DNA of 64,000 nt, from contig CM046333.1 in NCBI GenBank assembly GCA_025403435.1, forward strand, positions 33,563,521-33,627,520, in the 5' to 3' direction. The DNA is from Artocarpus heterophyllus. Its lineage: Eukaryota; Streptophyta; Magnoliopsida; Rosales; Moraceae. Shown here in pieces: positions 23,661 through 35,053 of this stretch. The notes below the pieces were generated by a model that worked only from the letters and a program-made list of their open reading frames with translations, did no database searches and was not told the origin of the DNA. Each line of letters opens with the position of its first letter. Within the stretch, counting starts at the first letter, position 1. The translations under genes were made by a program, and so were the position numbers.

Positions 23661-24769
23661 CCAAAGATAAGTCTTATTAGAGTGAAGAGTTTTAAAGTCT
23701 TTTAGAGTTATTATCATTTATCTCAACATTAAGCAGTAAGGCGATCTTAGGTTTGATAAAATATATATTATTCTACATCCACCCAGGACAGATAAAAGAT
23801 TTGTTTTTACCAATCACCACTTTTTATTAAAACAAACCAAATAGGAGTTTTTAAATAAACAAGCTACAGAATTTAAATTCCTTTTAAATTTAGGAGCATA
23901 AAAACAATCTCGCAAAATTAAATTCCTATAATTATCAAAATGTAGATAAACGTCTCCCACTACTTCAGCTAAGACCAAGGATCTATCACCCATCCGAAGC
24001 GTGAAGTATTTATGAAGCAAACTTCTCATTTCTTTAAACCCCTATAGAGAAACACAAACATGATTGCTTGTACCAGAATCTATGACCCAAATGTCATTGG
24101 ATTCCTTAACCAAACAAGTTTCTAAATATAAAAGATCACACATACCTCTTCGGGACAAGAAGTCCTTGCAATTCTTCTTTATGTGTCCGACCTTCCCGCA
24201 AAAGAAGCACTTAAGCTTCTTTGGGTTTTCTTCTTCTTCTTTTTCTTGCTCTAGTTGTTAGCAGGAATAAAAGACCTCCCATTTTTAGCCCATTATTTCT
24301 TTCCATTCCCTAGATTGGGATTAGAACCAGAAGCAGTTGCCAAGTTGGCCTCAGCACCAGCAGGAGACTCCCTGATCAGCAGTTTGAACTCCTGTAACTA
24401 TTTTATTAATTTTGTTAAGGTCATATCTCATCTATTGCTCAAATTAAAAGTAGCTCTAAATGGGATAAACTCTTTAAACAGAGTCTCAAAGACCATAGTC
24501 ATCTAAGTTTCAGCATCGATATCAACTCCATTGGTTTGAGCCTCAGCGAGGTAACCCATGACTAATATCATGTTCTCCTTTATAGATGTCCCCGATTTTT
24601 GTTTATAGTTAAGAAGTTTCCAAAGCACCCCTTGTCACTTTGATAGGGCTTGGCCTCCAAACATGTCTTCTAGATTATCCAAGATTTGCTTAGCAGTCTC
24701 ATAATCCTCATATTGAGCTTGCAATATGCTAGCCATAATATAGCAGTGGGCCTGATCATTTGCATCTTT

Positions 24770-24828
24770 CCAATGATCATATGCTTGGAGATTCCACCAA
24801 GGATCATATCCAAGCATATGATCATTGG
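24770..24828. repeat. Local inverted duplication in Copia-2 gag
   Basis: The 19-mer at 24770-24788 recurs as its exact reverse complement at 24810-24828, and the next 10 bases are also mirrored. It adds about eleven residues not found in Copia-3 Gag between GDS and QAYD. Confidence 0.85.
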
Positions 24829-24926
24829 TGGAATCTCCGGTAGGCTTGAGAGGACAACGGTTTGTCAGCATACATTTTAGTTTCCTAAAGGATAGGACCT
24901 TATTTAGGTTCCATTTCCAATCATTA

Positions 24927-24931
24927 TAATT
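24927..24931. repeat. Target-site duplication of Copia-3, left copy (TAATT)
   Basis: TAATT precedes the Copia-3 5' LTR and recurs at 33300-33304 after the 3' LTR. The two flanks rejoin the Copia-2 gag frame (GENY on one side, NYNDWK on the other). Confidence 0.9.
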
Positions 24932-26369
24932 TGTTAGACATGTATGCCCTAAGGAGTAAAAATGTAATATGTTTTTGGAGACATTTTTATCAATAAAGAA
25001 TTTATTCATTTATAAATATACCAAATCTTGTCCCCTTTACGTTCATATTCGTTGAATGTATGATAAGCAAACAGTAGTCTAAGACTGTCAGTCTAAACCT
25101 TAAGAATTTGGCATATGATGGACTGATTATGCGGAAGACACGATTCTTAGAGTGACGGTCTAAAACATATGATCCGCAATCGAGGGAATAAAGTTGGGCG
25201 CTTTATTCATGTAAAGATTGTTATGTTGTCTATATCCCTTTTAGGAGATGGTTTGTCTTGACCATCGGAGTTGGACTCCGTGAATAGAAACATTGGCTCG
25301 TTGTCATAGGTGACGATGTGTTGGATCGGGACATAAAGTGAATTGATTTGGATTAATAATTCTGTCTTGGCAAATCGATTTACTTTAGATAGTCATTTGT
25401 GTTGTATCTTAATCCTGAGATGAATAGTGGGCCCGTTGTCTCGACTTGTGTCTTTTGATGTACCAATGGGTGACTCCCACATCTCTATAGTGGTATGCAT
25501 GCCGGTATGTTAGAGGCACGACTCTTGATAGCATAGACTTGTTATTCATAGATATGGAATCTATAGCTCCTCTTTAGGAGTGATGATATCCTCTTATATG
25601 CGTTGTCCTGTAATTGGAAAACTAGAGCGCTCAACCATTTGGATACATAGGTGTAACCGAATGGTATACTATCTTTGGATGGTAAGTTTTCTAAGAGTGA
25701 GACAATGGAACGTAAGATAAAAATAATCGGGAAGGTAAGACAAAACTTGTCCTTAAGCCGATTATGGATAATCATATGGGAATGCGATACACTATGATAT
25801 GTCATAGAGACTTAGCTACACGAGCTTCGTAATTCTATAAAGTTCGAGAGTGTAGCTCCAAGCTTTTAGTGGAGTAGCGTTGGAGTTGATAATTGTGAAA
25901 TGTATATCTGAGATATTGGGTTTCATAATTATCATGAGCTTGAACTTTATAGGTCCATTTTGGTCCCCTTTGCTAGCTCACAAAATCCTGTAACGACACG
26001 GCGTGCTTTTCCAATAATTGGTGACATATGTCGGATTTATCAAATTGGTTTAAAATTTGTAAGAATCAAATAATTCATGTCTTTATCGGTTGAATTAATT
26101 TTGTAAGAAATTAGTTCAAGATAAACTTGTTGAATTATTGCGATCAGATAATTCTTGTCTGTTTATCGGTTGTTTTAATTTTGGATAAATTAGAACAAGA
26201 TAAACTTGTAGAATTATTGTGAATTGATTTATTTTCTTAGAGATTATCTTGATAAAGTTTGTTTTGATCAAATAACTTCTCTATTGGGTTATTTAAATCA
26301 AAACTGAGACTTTATCCTTTAGAATCTCGGGTGGAAAATAAAAGATTCGCGGAGATTTTTTCTCAGGAG

Positions 26370-26452
26370 TTCGGCCTGCCGGATGACGTGTTCGGCCTGT
26401 TGAACTGGCCTGATCGGCCTGCCGATCAGAATGTTTGGCCTGCCAATCAACA
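26370..26452 (+). repeat. GC-rich near-palindrome cluster, CCT polarity (Copia-3 U3)
   Basis: TTCGGCCTGCCGGAT, TTCGGCCTGTTGAAC, ATCGGCCTGCCGATC and TTTGGCCTGCCAATC lie 115-200 bp upstream of the TATA box. Confidence 0.85.
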
Positions 26453-26565
26453 GGAGATAAGATTACGCGTTTTCACGCGGATCTTATCAGATACTGATCC
26501 GAATTTGATTCTGTTTCGAGTTTTTGAGACCTAATCTGATATGGACTGACCCCATGACCAATAGC

Positions 26566-26573
26566 TATAAAAA
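26566..26573 (+). promoter_or_regulatory. TATA box in Copia-3 5' LTR
   Basis: TATAAAAA followed by GGGAGTGAG. The same site is at 32899-32906 in the 3' LTR. Confidence 0.75.
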
Positions 26574-26968
26574 GGGAGTGAGTCTCATGATTTACTCAGA
26601 TCAATTTGAGAGATTAAGAGTGATACTCTTCTAGTGAGCATCTGAAAACTCTCTAAGAGCTTTTGTTCAAAAATCACGAGCACTAGCTTTGGGTTCTCTC
26701 TATTGGTTGGAAGGAGAGTCACCGGTGGAAGAGCTGTACGTGTGAGCCCACACTCACTCCGGTTGTGGATAGAGAATAGCAAAGAAGACCAGTTGGTTGA
26801 GCCTCTTCTGGAACGTTACTTCTCTACACAGGTTGCGGAGGTTCTTCGGCACACTGAGGTTAGTAAGATCTGTCTAATTTATACATATAACATGTCAAAC
26901 TTGTGTTTTGGAAATTACTCTAATGAAAAATTTTTAAAATTCCGCTGCGCACTTTGTTTTCCAACAAT

Positions 26969-26980
26969 TGGTATCAGAGC
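26969..26980 (+). other. Primer-binding site, initiator Met-tRNA type (Copia-3)
   Basis: TGGTATCAGAGC two bases after the LTR end. Confidence 0.92.
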
Positions 26981-27477
26981 CGAGGTTTTTACATAAATTT
27001 GCAAGTTTGTGATCATGTTATATGCATAAATTTTGTGATCTTAATCTCTCCTATGCTTGAATTGAATTTTATAGAGAGATGGTACTCTAGGTTTCTATAT
27101 AATATATATGTTGTCATGGATTATTTGGTGAATGTTTATTAGTTAATTATGGTTGATTAAATCGTTGTTTAATTATTTATTAATTAATTAATATCGGTTA
27201 TGGTTCCTTAGAGGTTAGAATTTGTATCTAGGTTTTTCATGTAATTAGATGGCAGACTATAATCTCCGTCTAGGGATTGTTATTTAATTTTTAATTTGTA
27301 AGAATTTTGTAATTAAATAATTATTCGAAGAAGACGGATCGAGAAGTCGGATCTAGAAGATTGATGATGGCGCCTCCAGGTATTTCCTGAGTCTCTAATT
27401 TTATGTTTTTGAATTGTTGAAAATAAAATTGATGAATTGCATTAAAATTGTATTTTCTGGAATGAGGGTTTTTCTGT

Positions 27478-27625
27478 TCGGTTGGCATGCCGGACCTCAC
27501 AGTTCGGCAGGCCGAAGGTCACAGATTGGCAGGCCGGACGTGTGGTCCGACAGGCCGAACTTTCACGTTCGGCAGGCCGAACCTCCATGATCGGCAGGCC
27601 AAAAATCCATATCGGCCTGCCGACC
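27478..27625 (+). repeat. GC-rich near-palindrome cluster, AGG polarity (Copia-3 leader)
   Basis: Seven units such as GTTCGGCAGGCCGAAGG, GTTCGGCAGGCCGAACC and ATCGGCAGGCCAAA, spaced 7-12 bp; the last unit (ATCGGCCTGCCGAC) is reversed. Opposite in polarity to the U3 cluster of the same element. Confidence 0.88.
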
Positions 27626-28578
27626 AAAAGCTGCCAGGAGTCCAAAAAAGGTGCAATTTTTTCAGTGTAGTTTTAATTTTATTTTTGGGACGATTCTGAG
27701 AAACATTAAATCTAGATATGACCGAAAATATGAAGTATTCGATTCATACGGGATTGAAGACTTGAAGATGGATATTACATGAAGAAGGATATAGCTTGAG
27801 GATTCAAGGATGAAGAATTGATAAATGTCTCGATTATTCTCTTGTAATCTTAGTTTTCTATTCTCTAGGGTGGGACCATAATATTACGGTTATTATTATT
27901 TTGCTTGTAGCTTTGCTTGTCTGCATTATAATATGATTTACCATGTATATTAATAACATGTCATATAGAATAGGGAGTGCCGCTCATGTTAAAATTGTTC
28001 ATGCATGATTTTAAAAATAAAACCTTGACTTCAAAAGATTGAGTGGGAGAAGGTTTTCGAAGAGAGGACCTAAGGCCTCCATCGTTGGTCCATAGGAAAA
28101 ACATGGTGGTCCCGACCCCTAGGAAGGGATTTCTATCATGTACCAGATTGGATTTCTGAAAGGATAAGGTATTTTAGTATGATTTATGATTGCACACCCT
28201 AGGTGGTGATTATAAATCATGGATAAAATATTGAAACGGTGGTTATACACTCACGTTAATTTTATTATTAACCTCCCCTAGGAGCTCTGTTAATAAAATT
28301 AATGGCCAAAGAAACGATTATTAGTATATGCTGGATCATACGGGTCCTAGATGGCATATATTAATCAGGAGGGGATCCGTGTTCCTGGTTGAATTTAGCA
28401 TGACTTCCCTAGGAGCTTGTTGAATTCTGAGTTGGGAATTATCGTTGTAAGGTTGTGATATTTTCAAGGTTTTGACACATAAACACATTTGTATGATTTT
28501 ACATGATTGTGTTATCTTACTAAATTATTATATATGTTTGCTTATGTTTGGTATATGATTCTTTATTGTAGATTGAAA

Positions 28579-30207
28579 ATGTCTAAAAATACTTTATCTT
28601 CGATACTTGACAAAAACCAATTAACCGGTGAGAATTATAACGATTGGAAACGGAACCTGGACATCGTCCTTTCCTTTGAGAAACTGAAATATGTTCTGAC
28701 AACCCCTTGTCCTCCCAAGCCTACGGGAGACTCAAGTAATGAGGAATTTCAAGCATACGACCGCTGGAAAGATGCAAATGATCAGGCCCGCTGCTATGTT
28801 ATGGCTAGCATGAACAACGTGCTGCAGGCTCAACATCAGGATTATGAGACTGCGAAGCAGATCTTGGATAATCTTAAGGACATGTTTGGAGGCCAGGCCA
28901 TAACAAAGCGGCAAGGGGCGCTTCGAAAACTCTTAAACTGTAGACAGAGACTGGGGACATCTGTAAAGGAGCACATGATGTTGGTCATGGGTTACCTCAC
29001 TGAGGCTCAAACCAATGGAGCCGACATCGATGCTGAAACTCAGATGACTATGGTCTTTGAGACTCTGTCTAAGGAATTTATTCCGTTTAGAGCTACTTTT
29101 AATCTGAGCAATAGACGGGATATGACCTTGACAAAACTTATGAAACAGTTACAGGAGTTTGAACTGCTGATCAGGGAGTCTCCTGCTGGTGGTGAGGCCA
29201 ACATGGTAGCTGCTTCTGGTTCCAATCCTAACACTAGGAATGGAAAGAAGCAACGGGCCAAGAGTGGGAAGTCTTCTATTCCTGCTACTACCAAGAGCAA
29301 GAAGAAGATGAAGAAGAACCCAAAGAAGCTTAAGTGCTTCTTCTATGGAAAGGTCGGGCATATAAAGAAGTATTGCAAGGACTTCCTTTCCAAGGGAGGT
29401 AGGTGTGATCTTCTATATTTAGAAACTTGTTTGGTTGAGGAATCCAGTGACATCTGGGTCATAGATTCCGGTGCAACTAATCATGTTTGTGTTTCTCTGC
29501 AGGGATTCAAAGAAACGAGAAGTCTACTACGTGAAGACTTAACGCTTCAGATGGGCGATGGATCCTTGGTCTCAGCGGAAGTAGTGGGAGATGTCCATCT
29601 TTATTTTGATAATTATAGGAGTTTAATTTTGCGAGATTGTTTTTATGTTCCTAAATTTAAAAGGAATTTGATTTATGTATCTTCTTTATTTAAAGACTCC
29701 TACGTGGTATCTTTTAATGAAAAAGTGGTGATTCATAAAAACAAATCTTTTATCTGTTCTGGATGGATGCAAAATAATCTATATTTTATCAAACCTAAGA
29801 TGGACTTATTGCTTAATGCTGAGATAAATGATAATAACTCAAAAAGACTTAAAACTTCTCACTCTAATAAGACTTATCTTTGGCATTTGCGCCTTGGCCA
29901 TATTAACCTGAATAGGATTCAAAGGTTGGTAAGGGATGGACCTTTAAGTCACTTAAAGGTAGAATCTATACCTCAGTATGAATCTTGTTTGGAGGGTAAA
30001 ATGACCAAAAGACCATACGGGTCTAAAGGCAATATGGCCGAAGGGGTTCTAGAACTTGTGCATAGTGATGTTTGCGGACCGATGAACATCCGGGCACGAG
30101 GAGGGTATGAGTACTTCGTCACTTTTATTGACGACTACTCAAGATATGGGTATGTGTACCTGATGCACCACAAAAGCAAAACTTATGACAAGTTCAGGGA
30201 GTTTTAG
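28579..30207 (+). pseudogene. gag-pol: Gag, protease and integrase start of Copia-3
   Basis: Start is the ATG at 28579 (MSKNTLSSILDKNQLTGENY), the N-terminus shared with Copia-2; the frame is also open for 24 codons upstream but that lies in the leader. Gag capsid-like region follows (residues about 20-200 from this ATG). A Lys-rich stretch precedes the zinc knuckle CFFYGKVGHIKKYC, whose second Cys is now Tyr. Protease WVIDSGATNHVC is intact. GAG-pre-integrase LWHLRLGHINLNRIQRLV and the first integrase catalytic Asp (LVHSDVCGPM) follow. TAG at 30205-30207 replaces the Gln after KFREF. Confidence 0.9.
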
Positions 30208-30902
30208 GCTGAAGTAGAAAAGCAATTGGGTAGACCCATAAAGGCACTTCAATCTGATCGAGGTGGGGAATACCTTTCTGATGAGTTCTTGGGACACTTG
30301 TTAGAGAATGGGATTTTATCCCATTTGACTGTGCCGGGCACTCCGCAGCAGAATGGCGTAGCGGAGAGAAGGAATAGGACTTTGTTGGACATGATTCGGT
30401 CCATGATGTTTTATTCATCATTGCCTTTATCCTTTTGGGGATATGCATTACAAACCGCATGTTATCTTTTGAACAATGTGCCTTCAAAATCGGTCCCCAA
30501 AACTCCTCACGAGTTGTGGACAAGACGTAAGTCATCCTTAAACCATATTTGCATATGGGGATGTCCGGCTCATGTCCTGTTTAAGGATCCGAATAAGTTG
30601 GAAGCACGTTCAGAAGTTTGCATGTTTGTAGGATATCCAAAAGGGACTAAAGGGGGTTATTTTTATAACCCAAAGGAAAATAAAGTCGTGGTTTCAACTA
30701 ATACAACTTTCCTTGAGGAGAGTTACATGGACGACTTTAAACCTCGAAGCAAAGTGGTGCTTGAGGAGTTAAGGGGTGATCCGTTCACTCCGGAGGTTCC
30801 GAATGAAACCATTCCGATCGGTGTAGAAAAACCAAACAAACCTGAAGAACAACCTCAGGGGCTTCGGCGTAGTGGAGGATCGGGCGTCAACCTGAGAGGT
30901 AT
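30208..30902 (+). pseudogene. pol: Integrase core and C-terminus of Copia-3
   Basis: In frame with the preceding part after the stop: [19 protein letters not shown] (second catalytic Asp), [18 protein letters not shown] (catalytic Glu), [39 protein letters not shown]. One G is missing at about 30873 (GTGGAGG where Copia-1 has GTGGGAGG). This shifts the frame into the unrelated tail of the 262-residue frame. Insertion of cDNA ends is its family role. Confidence 0.88.
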
Positions 30903-32532
30903 ATGTTCAATGGGGAGGTCTTCTTGGCTAAACCGGATGAACATGACAGGGATCCTTATACTTACGCAGAAGCTATGGAGGATGTTGATTCAAGACTCTG
31001 GACAGAGGCCATGAACATAGAGATGAAGTCTATGGAGACTAATCGAGTCTGGGAGCTTGTGGATCTTCCCGAAGGGGTAAAACCCATAGGGTGTAAGTGG
31101 ATCTACAAGAGGAAAAGAGGAGTGGATGGAAAGGTCAAAACCTTTAAGGCTAGACTGGTAGCTAAGGGTTATACGCAAAAGGAAGGAATCGATTATGAGG
31201 AAACCTTTTCGCCTGTAGCCATGCTTAAGTCCTTCCGGATTCTCTTGTCCATAGCTGCCGCTCTCGACTACGAGATTTGGCAGATGGATGTCAAGACAGC
31301 TTTTCTGAATGGCTATCTTGATGAGTCCATTTATATGAAACAACCAGACGGGTTCAAGGTCGCGGGTCAAGAGGGTAAGGTTTGTAAGCTGCTAAAGTCA
31401 ATTTATGGACTTAAGCAAGCATCCCGTTCTTGGAACATAAGATTTGATCAAGTGATCAAGACTTATGGGTTCTCACAAAATGTGGATGAACCATGTGTTT
31501 ATAAACACATAAAGGATGGGAATGTGGTTTTTCTACTGCTCTATGTAGATGACATTTTGCTAATTGGCAATGACGTTGGGGCGTTGTCATCGGTCAAATT
31601 ATGGTTGACCAAGCAGTTTGACATGAAGGACTTAGGTGAGGCTAATTTTGTTCTCGGTATCCAGATCTTTCAGGATAGGAAGAACAAAGTGATAGCTTTG
31701 TCTCAGGCCAGCTACATAGATAAAATTCTCAGGAGGTTTGCAATGCAGGATTCCAAGAAAGGTGGGCAACCATCTAGGTCTGGAATTACTCTTTCTAAAA
31801 AAGACTCACCAAAGTTTTGTGAAGAAAGAGAATACATGAAGAAGGTGCCTTATGCTTCGGCAGTGGGTACTCTCATGTATGCCATGCTTTTGCACTCGAC
31901 CGGATATTAGTTATGCGGTCGGGATTGTAAGTCGATTTTAGGCGGATCCAAGACCGAACCATTGGGTTGCGGTAAAGCATATTTTCAAGTACCTGAGAAG
32001 GACTCGAGGGTATATGCTTGTGTATTCGGGTGAGGATTTAACTCCTCTAGGATACACTGATTCGGATTTTCAATCCTGTATGGATTCTAGGAAATCGACT
32101 TCCGAGTTTGTGTTTACTATGGGTGGCGGTGCCATCAGTTGGAGAAGTGCGAAGCAAGATTGCACTTAGGATTCAACGATGGAGGCCGAGTATGTGGCTG
32201 TTAGTGATGCTTCGAAAGAAGCAGTGTGGCTCCGCAAGTTCCTTGGGGATCTTGAGATAGTTCTTGGTATGGATAAAGCGGTATCACTGTACAATGATAA
32301 CAGTGCGGCGGTAGCTAATGCTAAGGAACCAAGATTTCACAAGAAGAGTAAGCATATTGATCGGAAGTATCATGTGATAAAGGACTTCATTGAGGGCGGG
32401 CATGTCACGGTCTACAAGATCGCATCAGAGGACAATTTAGCTGATCCATTTACAAAGACACTTACTGGGAGAGTCTTCGAGAGGCATGTGGAAGCTATGG
32501 GGATGCGAAATTTGCTGTATTTACTCACTTAG
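30903..32532 (+). pseudogene. pol: Reverse transcriptase and RNase H of Copia-3
   Basis: Frame 30903-31910 covers reverse transcriptase: [38 protein letters not shown], catalytic [14 protein letters not shown] near 31545. An extra T near 31888 shifts the frame just before the DIS(Y) motif. RNase H follows with TAG at 31939-31941 and 32167-32169, then an open 117-residue end (MEAEYVAVSDASKEAVW to EDNLADPFTKTLTGRVFERH). The true end is TAG at 32530-32532. Confidence 0.9.
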
Positions 32533-32537
32533 TGCAA

Positions 32538-32546
32538 GTGGGAGAT
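32538..32546 (+). other. Polypurine tract of Copia-3
   Basis: GTGGGAGAT directly before the 3' LTR start at 32547. Confidence 0.85.
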
Positions 32547-33299
32547 TGTTAGACATGTATGCCCTAAGGATTAAAAATGTAATATGTTTTTGGAGACATT
32601 TTTATCAATAAAGAATTTATTCATTTATATATATACCAAATCTTGTCCTTTTTACATTCATATTCGTTGAATGTATGATAAGCAAACAGTAGTCTGAGAC
32701 TGTCAGTGTAAACCTTAAGAATTAGGCATATGATGGACTGTCAGTCTGAGACTGTCGGATGACGTGTTTGGCTTGCCGATCAGCAGGAGATAAGATTACG
32801 CGTTTTCACGCGAATCTTATCAGATACTGATCCAAATTTGATTCTATTTTGAGTTTTTGAGACCTAATCTGATATGGACTGACCCCATGACCAATAGCTA
32901 TAAAAAGGGAGTGAGTCTCATGATTTACTCAGATCAATTTGAGAGATTAAGAGTGATACTCTTCTAGTGAGCATCTGAAAACTCCCTGAGAGCTTTTGTT
33001 CAAAAATCACGAGCACTAGCTTTGGGTTCTCTCTATTGGTTGGAAAGAGAGTCACCGGTGGAAGAGCTGTACGTGTGAGCCCACACTCACTCCAGTTGTG
33101 GATAGAGAATAGCAAAGAAGACCAGTTGGTTGAGCCTCTTCTGGAACGTTACTTCTCTACACAGGTTGCGGAGGTTCTTCGGCACACTGAGGTTAGTAAG
33201 ATCTGTCTAATTTATACATATAACATGTCAAACTTGTGTTTTGAAAATTACTCTGATGAAAAATTTTTAAAATTCCGCTGCGCACTTTGTTTTCCAACA
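32547..33299 (+). repeat. Copia-3 3' LTR with large internal deletion
   Basis: Both ends match the 5' LTR (TGTTAGACATG start, TTCCAACA end; TATA at 32899-32906), but about 1.28 kb from the middle is missing between 32740 and 32757. The join holds a 16-bp filler (32741-32756) copied from about 50 bp upstream (32691-32707). Only part of one GC-rich motif survives. Confidence 0.9.
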
Positions 33300-33304
33300 T
33301 AATT
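33300..33304. repeat. Target-site duplication of Copia-3, right copy (TAATT)
   Basis: Pairs with 24927-24931. Confidence 0.9.
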
Positions 33305-33358
33305 CTCTCCAATTAATTGGTTTTTGTTAAGTATCGATGATAAAGCATTTTTAGACAT
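33300..33358 (-). pseudogene. gag: N-terminus of Copia-2 gag
   Basis: Minus-strand ATG at 33356-33358, MSKNALSSILNKNQLIGENY, cut by the Copia-3 insertion. It continues at 24931. Very close to the Copia-3 Gag start. Confidence 0.9.
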
Positions 33359-35039
33359 TTTTAATCTACAATAAATAATCATATACCAAACATAAGCAAA
33401 CATAGCATAATAATTTAGTAAGATAACACAATCATGTAAAAACATACAAATGTGTTTATGTGTCAAAACCTTGAAAATATCACAACCTTATAATGATAAT
33501 TCTCAACTCAGAATTCAACAAGCTCCTAGAGGAGTCATACCAAATTTAATCAAGAACACGGATCCCTTCTAACTAATATATGCCATCTAGGACATGTATA
33601 ATCTGGCATATATTAATAATCGTTTCTTTGGCCATTAATTTTATTAACAGAGCTCCTAGGGGAGGTTAATAATAAAATTAATATGAGTATATAACCATCA
33701 TTTCAATATTTTATCCATGATTTATAATTACTACTTAGGGGTGTATAACTATAAATCATGCTAAAATACATTATCCTCTTAGAGATCCAATCCAGTACAT
33801 AATGAATTCCCTTCCTAGGGGTTGGAACCACCATGTGCTACCTACGGACCAACGATGGAGGCCTTAGGTCCTCTCTTCAAAAAACTTCTCCTATTCAATC
33901 TTTTGAAATCAAGGTTTTATTTTTAAAAACATTCATGAACAATTTTTAATTGAGCGGCACTCCCTACTCTATATGGCATGTTATCAATATACATGACAAA
34001 TCATATTATAATGCAGACAAGCAGGGCAATCAAGCAAAGCTACAAGTAAAATAATAACAAATAACCGTAATATTATGGTTCCACCTTAGAGAATAGAAAA
34101 CAAAGATTACAAGAGAATAATCAAAACATTTTATCAATTCTTCATCCTTGAATCCTCAAGCTGTATCCTTCTTCATGTAAAGCCCATCTTCAAGTCTTTA
34201 ATCTCGTATAGATCAAATACTCCATACTTCCAGGTATATCCAAATTTAATGTTTCTCAGAATTGTCCCAAAATAAAATTAAAACTGTGTCGAAAACTGTA
34301 CCTTTTTTGAAAAAAATTCAGCTTTCTACTGGCAAGCCGATCTTGGTAATCGGCCTACCGGTCATGATCTATCGGTCTATCGATCTTCCTAAATCGACCA
34401 ACCAATTCATGAAAAATTAGCCTACCGAACCAGAAGTTTAGCCTACTGCTAGAGCCACCTAATTTATGCCCCGTTGATGGCCTACGAAACCTCACTTCGG
34501 CCTACCGATCTGTGACCATCGGCTTGTCAGACCTAGATGTTCGACAAGTTGACTAAGTAGAGATCACCTCTTTCTAGAATATACAATATTTGATACAATT
34601 CATCAATTTTATTTTTAACAATTCAAAAACATAAAATTAGAGACTCAAAAAATACCTGGGAATGCCATCATCCATATTCTACACCTACTTCTAGATCCGT
34701 TCTCTCCAAATGATTATTTAATTACAAAATTCTTACAAATTTAAAATTAAATAATAATTCCTAGACGGAGATGATAGTCTGCCATCTAATTACATGAAAA
34801 ACCTAGATATTCTAACCTCTAAGGAACCATAACAGGTATAAATTAATTAATTAATAATTTAATCAACCATAATTAATTACTAAATATTCACCATATAATC
34901 TATGGCAACATATAAAATTATATAGAAACCTAGAGTGCCAACTCTCTATAAAATTAAATTCAAGCATAGAAGAGATCAAGATCACATAATTTATTCATAT
35001 AGCGTGATCACAAACTTGTAAATTTACGTAAAAACCATA
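33359..35039 (-). other. Copia-2 long untranslated leader
   Basis: Colinear, inverted, with the Copia-3 leader, including AT-rich stretches and the motif cluster at 34330-34552. Noncoding. Confidence 0.87.
34330..34552 (-). repeat. GC-rich near-palindrome cluster (Copia-2 leader)
   Basis: Eroded units (plus strand ATCGGCCTACCGG, TTAGCCTACCGAAC, TTCGGCCTACCGATC). On the element's own strand they have AGG polarity, matching the Copia-3 leader. Confidence 0.75.
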
Positions 35040-35051
35040 GCTCTGATACCA
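35040..35051 (-). other. Primer-binding site, initiator Met-tRNA type (Copia-2)
   Basis: Minus-strand TGGTATCAGAGC two bases from the LTR end at 35054. Confidence 0.9.
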
Positions 35052-35053
35052 AT

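Larger units (their letters stand above)
23661..24931 (-). pseudogene. gag: Gag and protease of Copia-2 (interrupted by Copia-3)
   Basis: Right to left from 24931: Gag continues NYNDWKWNLNKVLSF after the 26-codon-scale start at 33300-33358. It includes a local inverted duplication (24770-24828), the DNLEDMFGGQALSK region, and a zinc knuckle near 24165-24215 reading CFFCGKVGHIKKNC with all four zinc ligands intact, better kept than in Copia-1 or Copia-3. The protease region follows near 24060-24090. Frameshifts and stops break it throughout. Confidence 0.87.
24932..26966 (+). repeat. Copia-3 5' LTR
   Basis: Starts TGTTAGACATGTATGCCC and ends TTTTCCAACA. It contains a U3 motif cluster (26370-26452), a TATA box (26566-26573) and the RNA start region after it. 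Noncoding. Confidence 0.93.
26967..28578 (+). other. Copia-3 long untranslated leader
   Basis: 1.6 kb of noncoding DNA between the LTR and the gag ATG. It contains a strong motif cluster at 27478-27625 and AT-rich stretches. TTTATTGTAG shortly before the gag ATG resembles a 3' splice site. The small open frames at 27442-27699 come from the GC-rich cluster. Confidence 0.85.
24932..33299 (+). mobile_element. Copia-3: Ty1/copia retrotransposon nested in Copia-2
   Basis: 8368 bp: 5' LTR 24932-26966 (2035 bp), PBS, 1.6-kb leader, gag-pol, PPT and an internally deleted 3' LTR 32547-33299 (753 bp), flanked by TAATT. This is the best preserved copia copy in the window and a useful reference for the others. 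Coding is open for long stretches, with three in-frame stops and two frameshifts. Confidence 0.93.
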
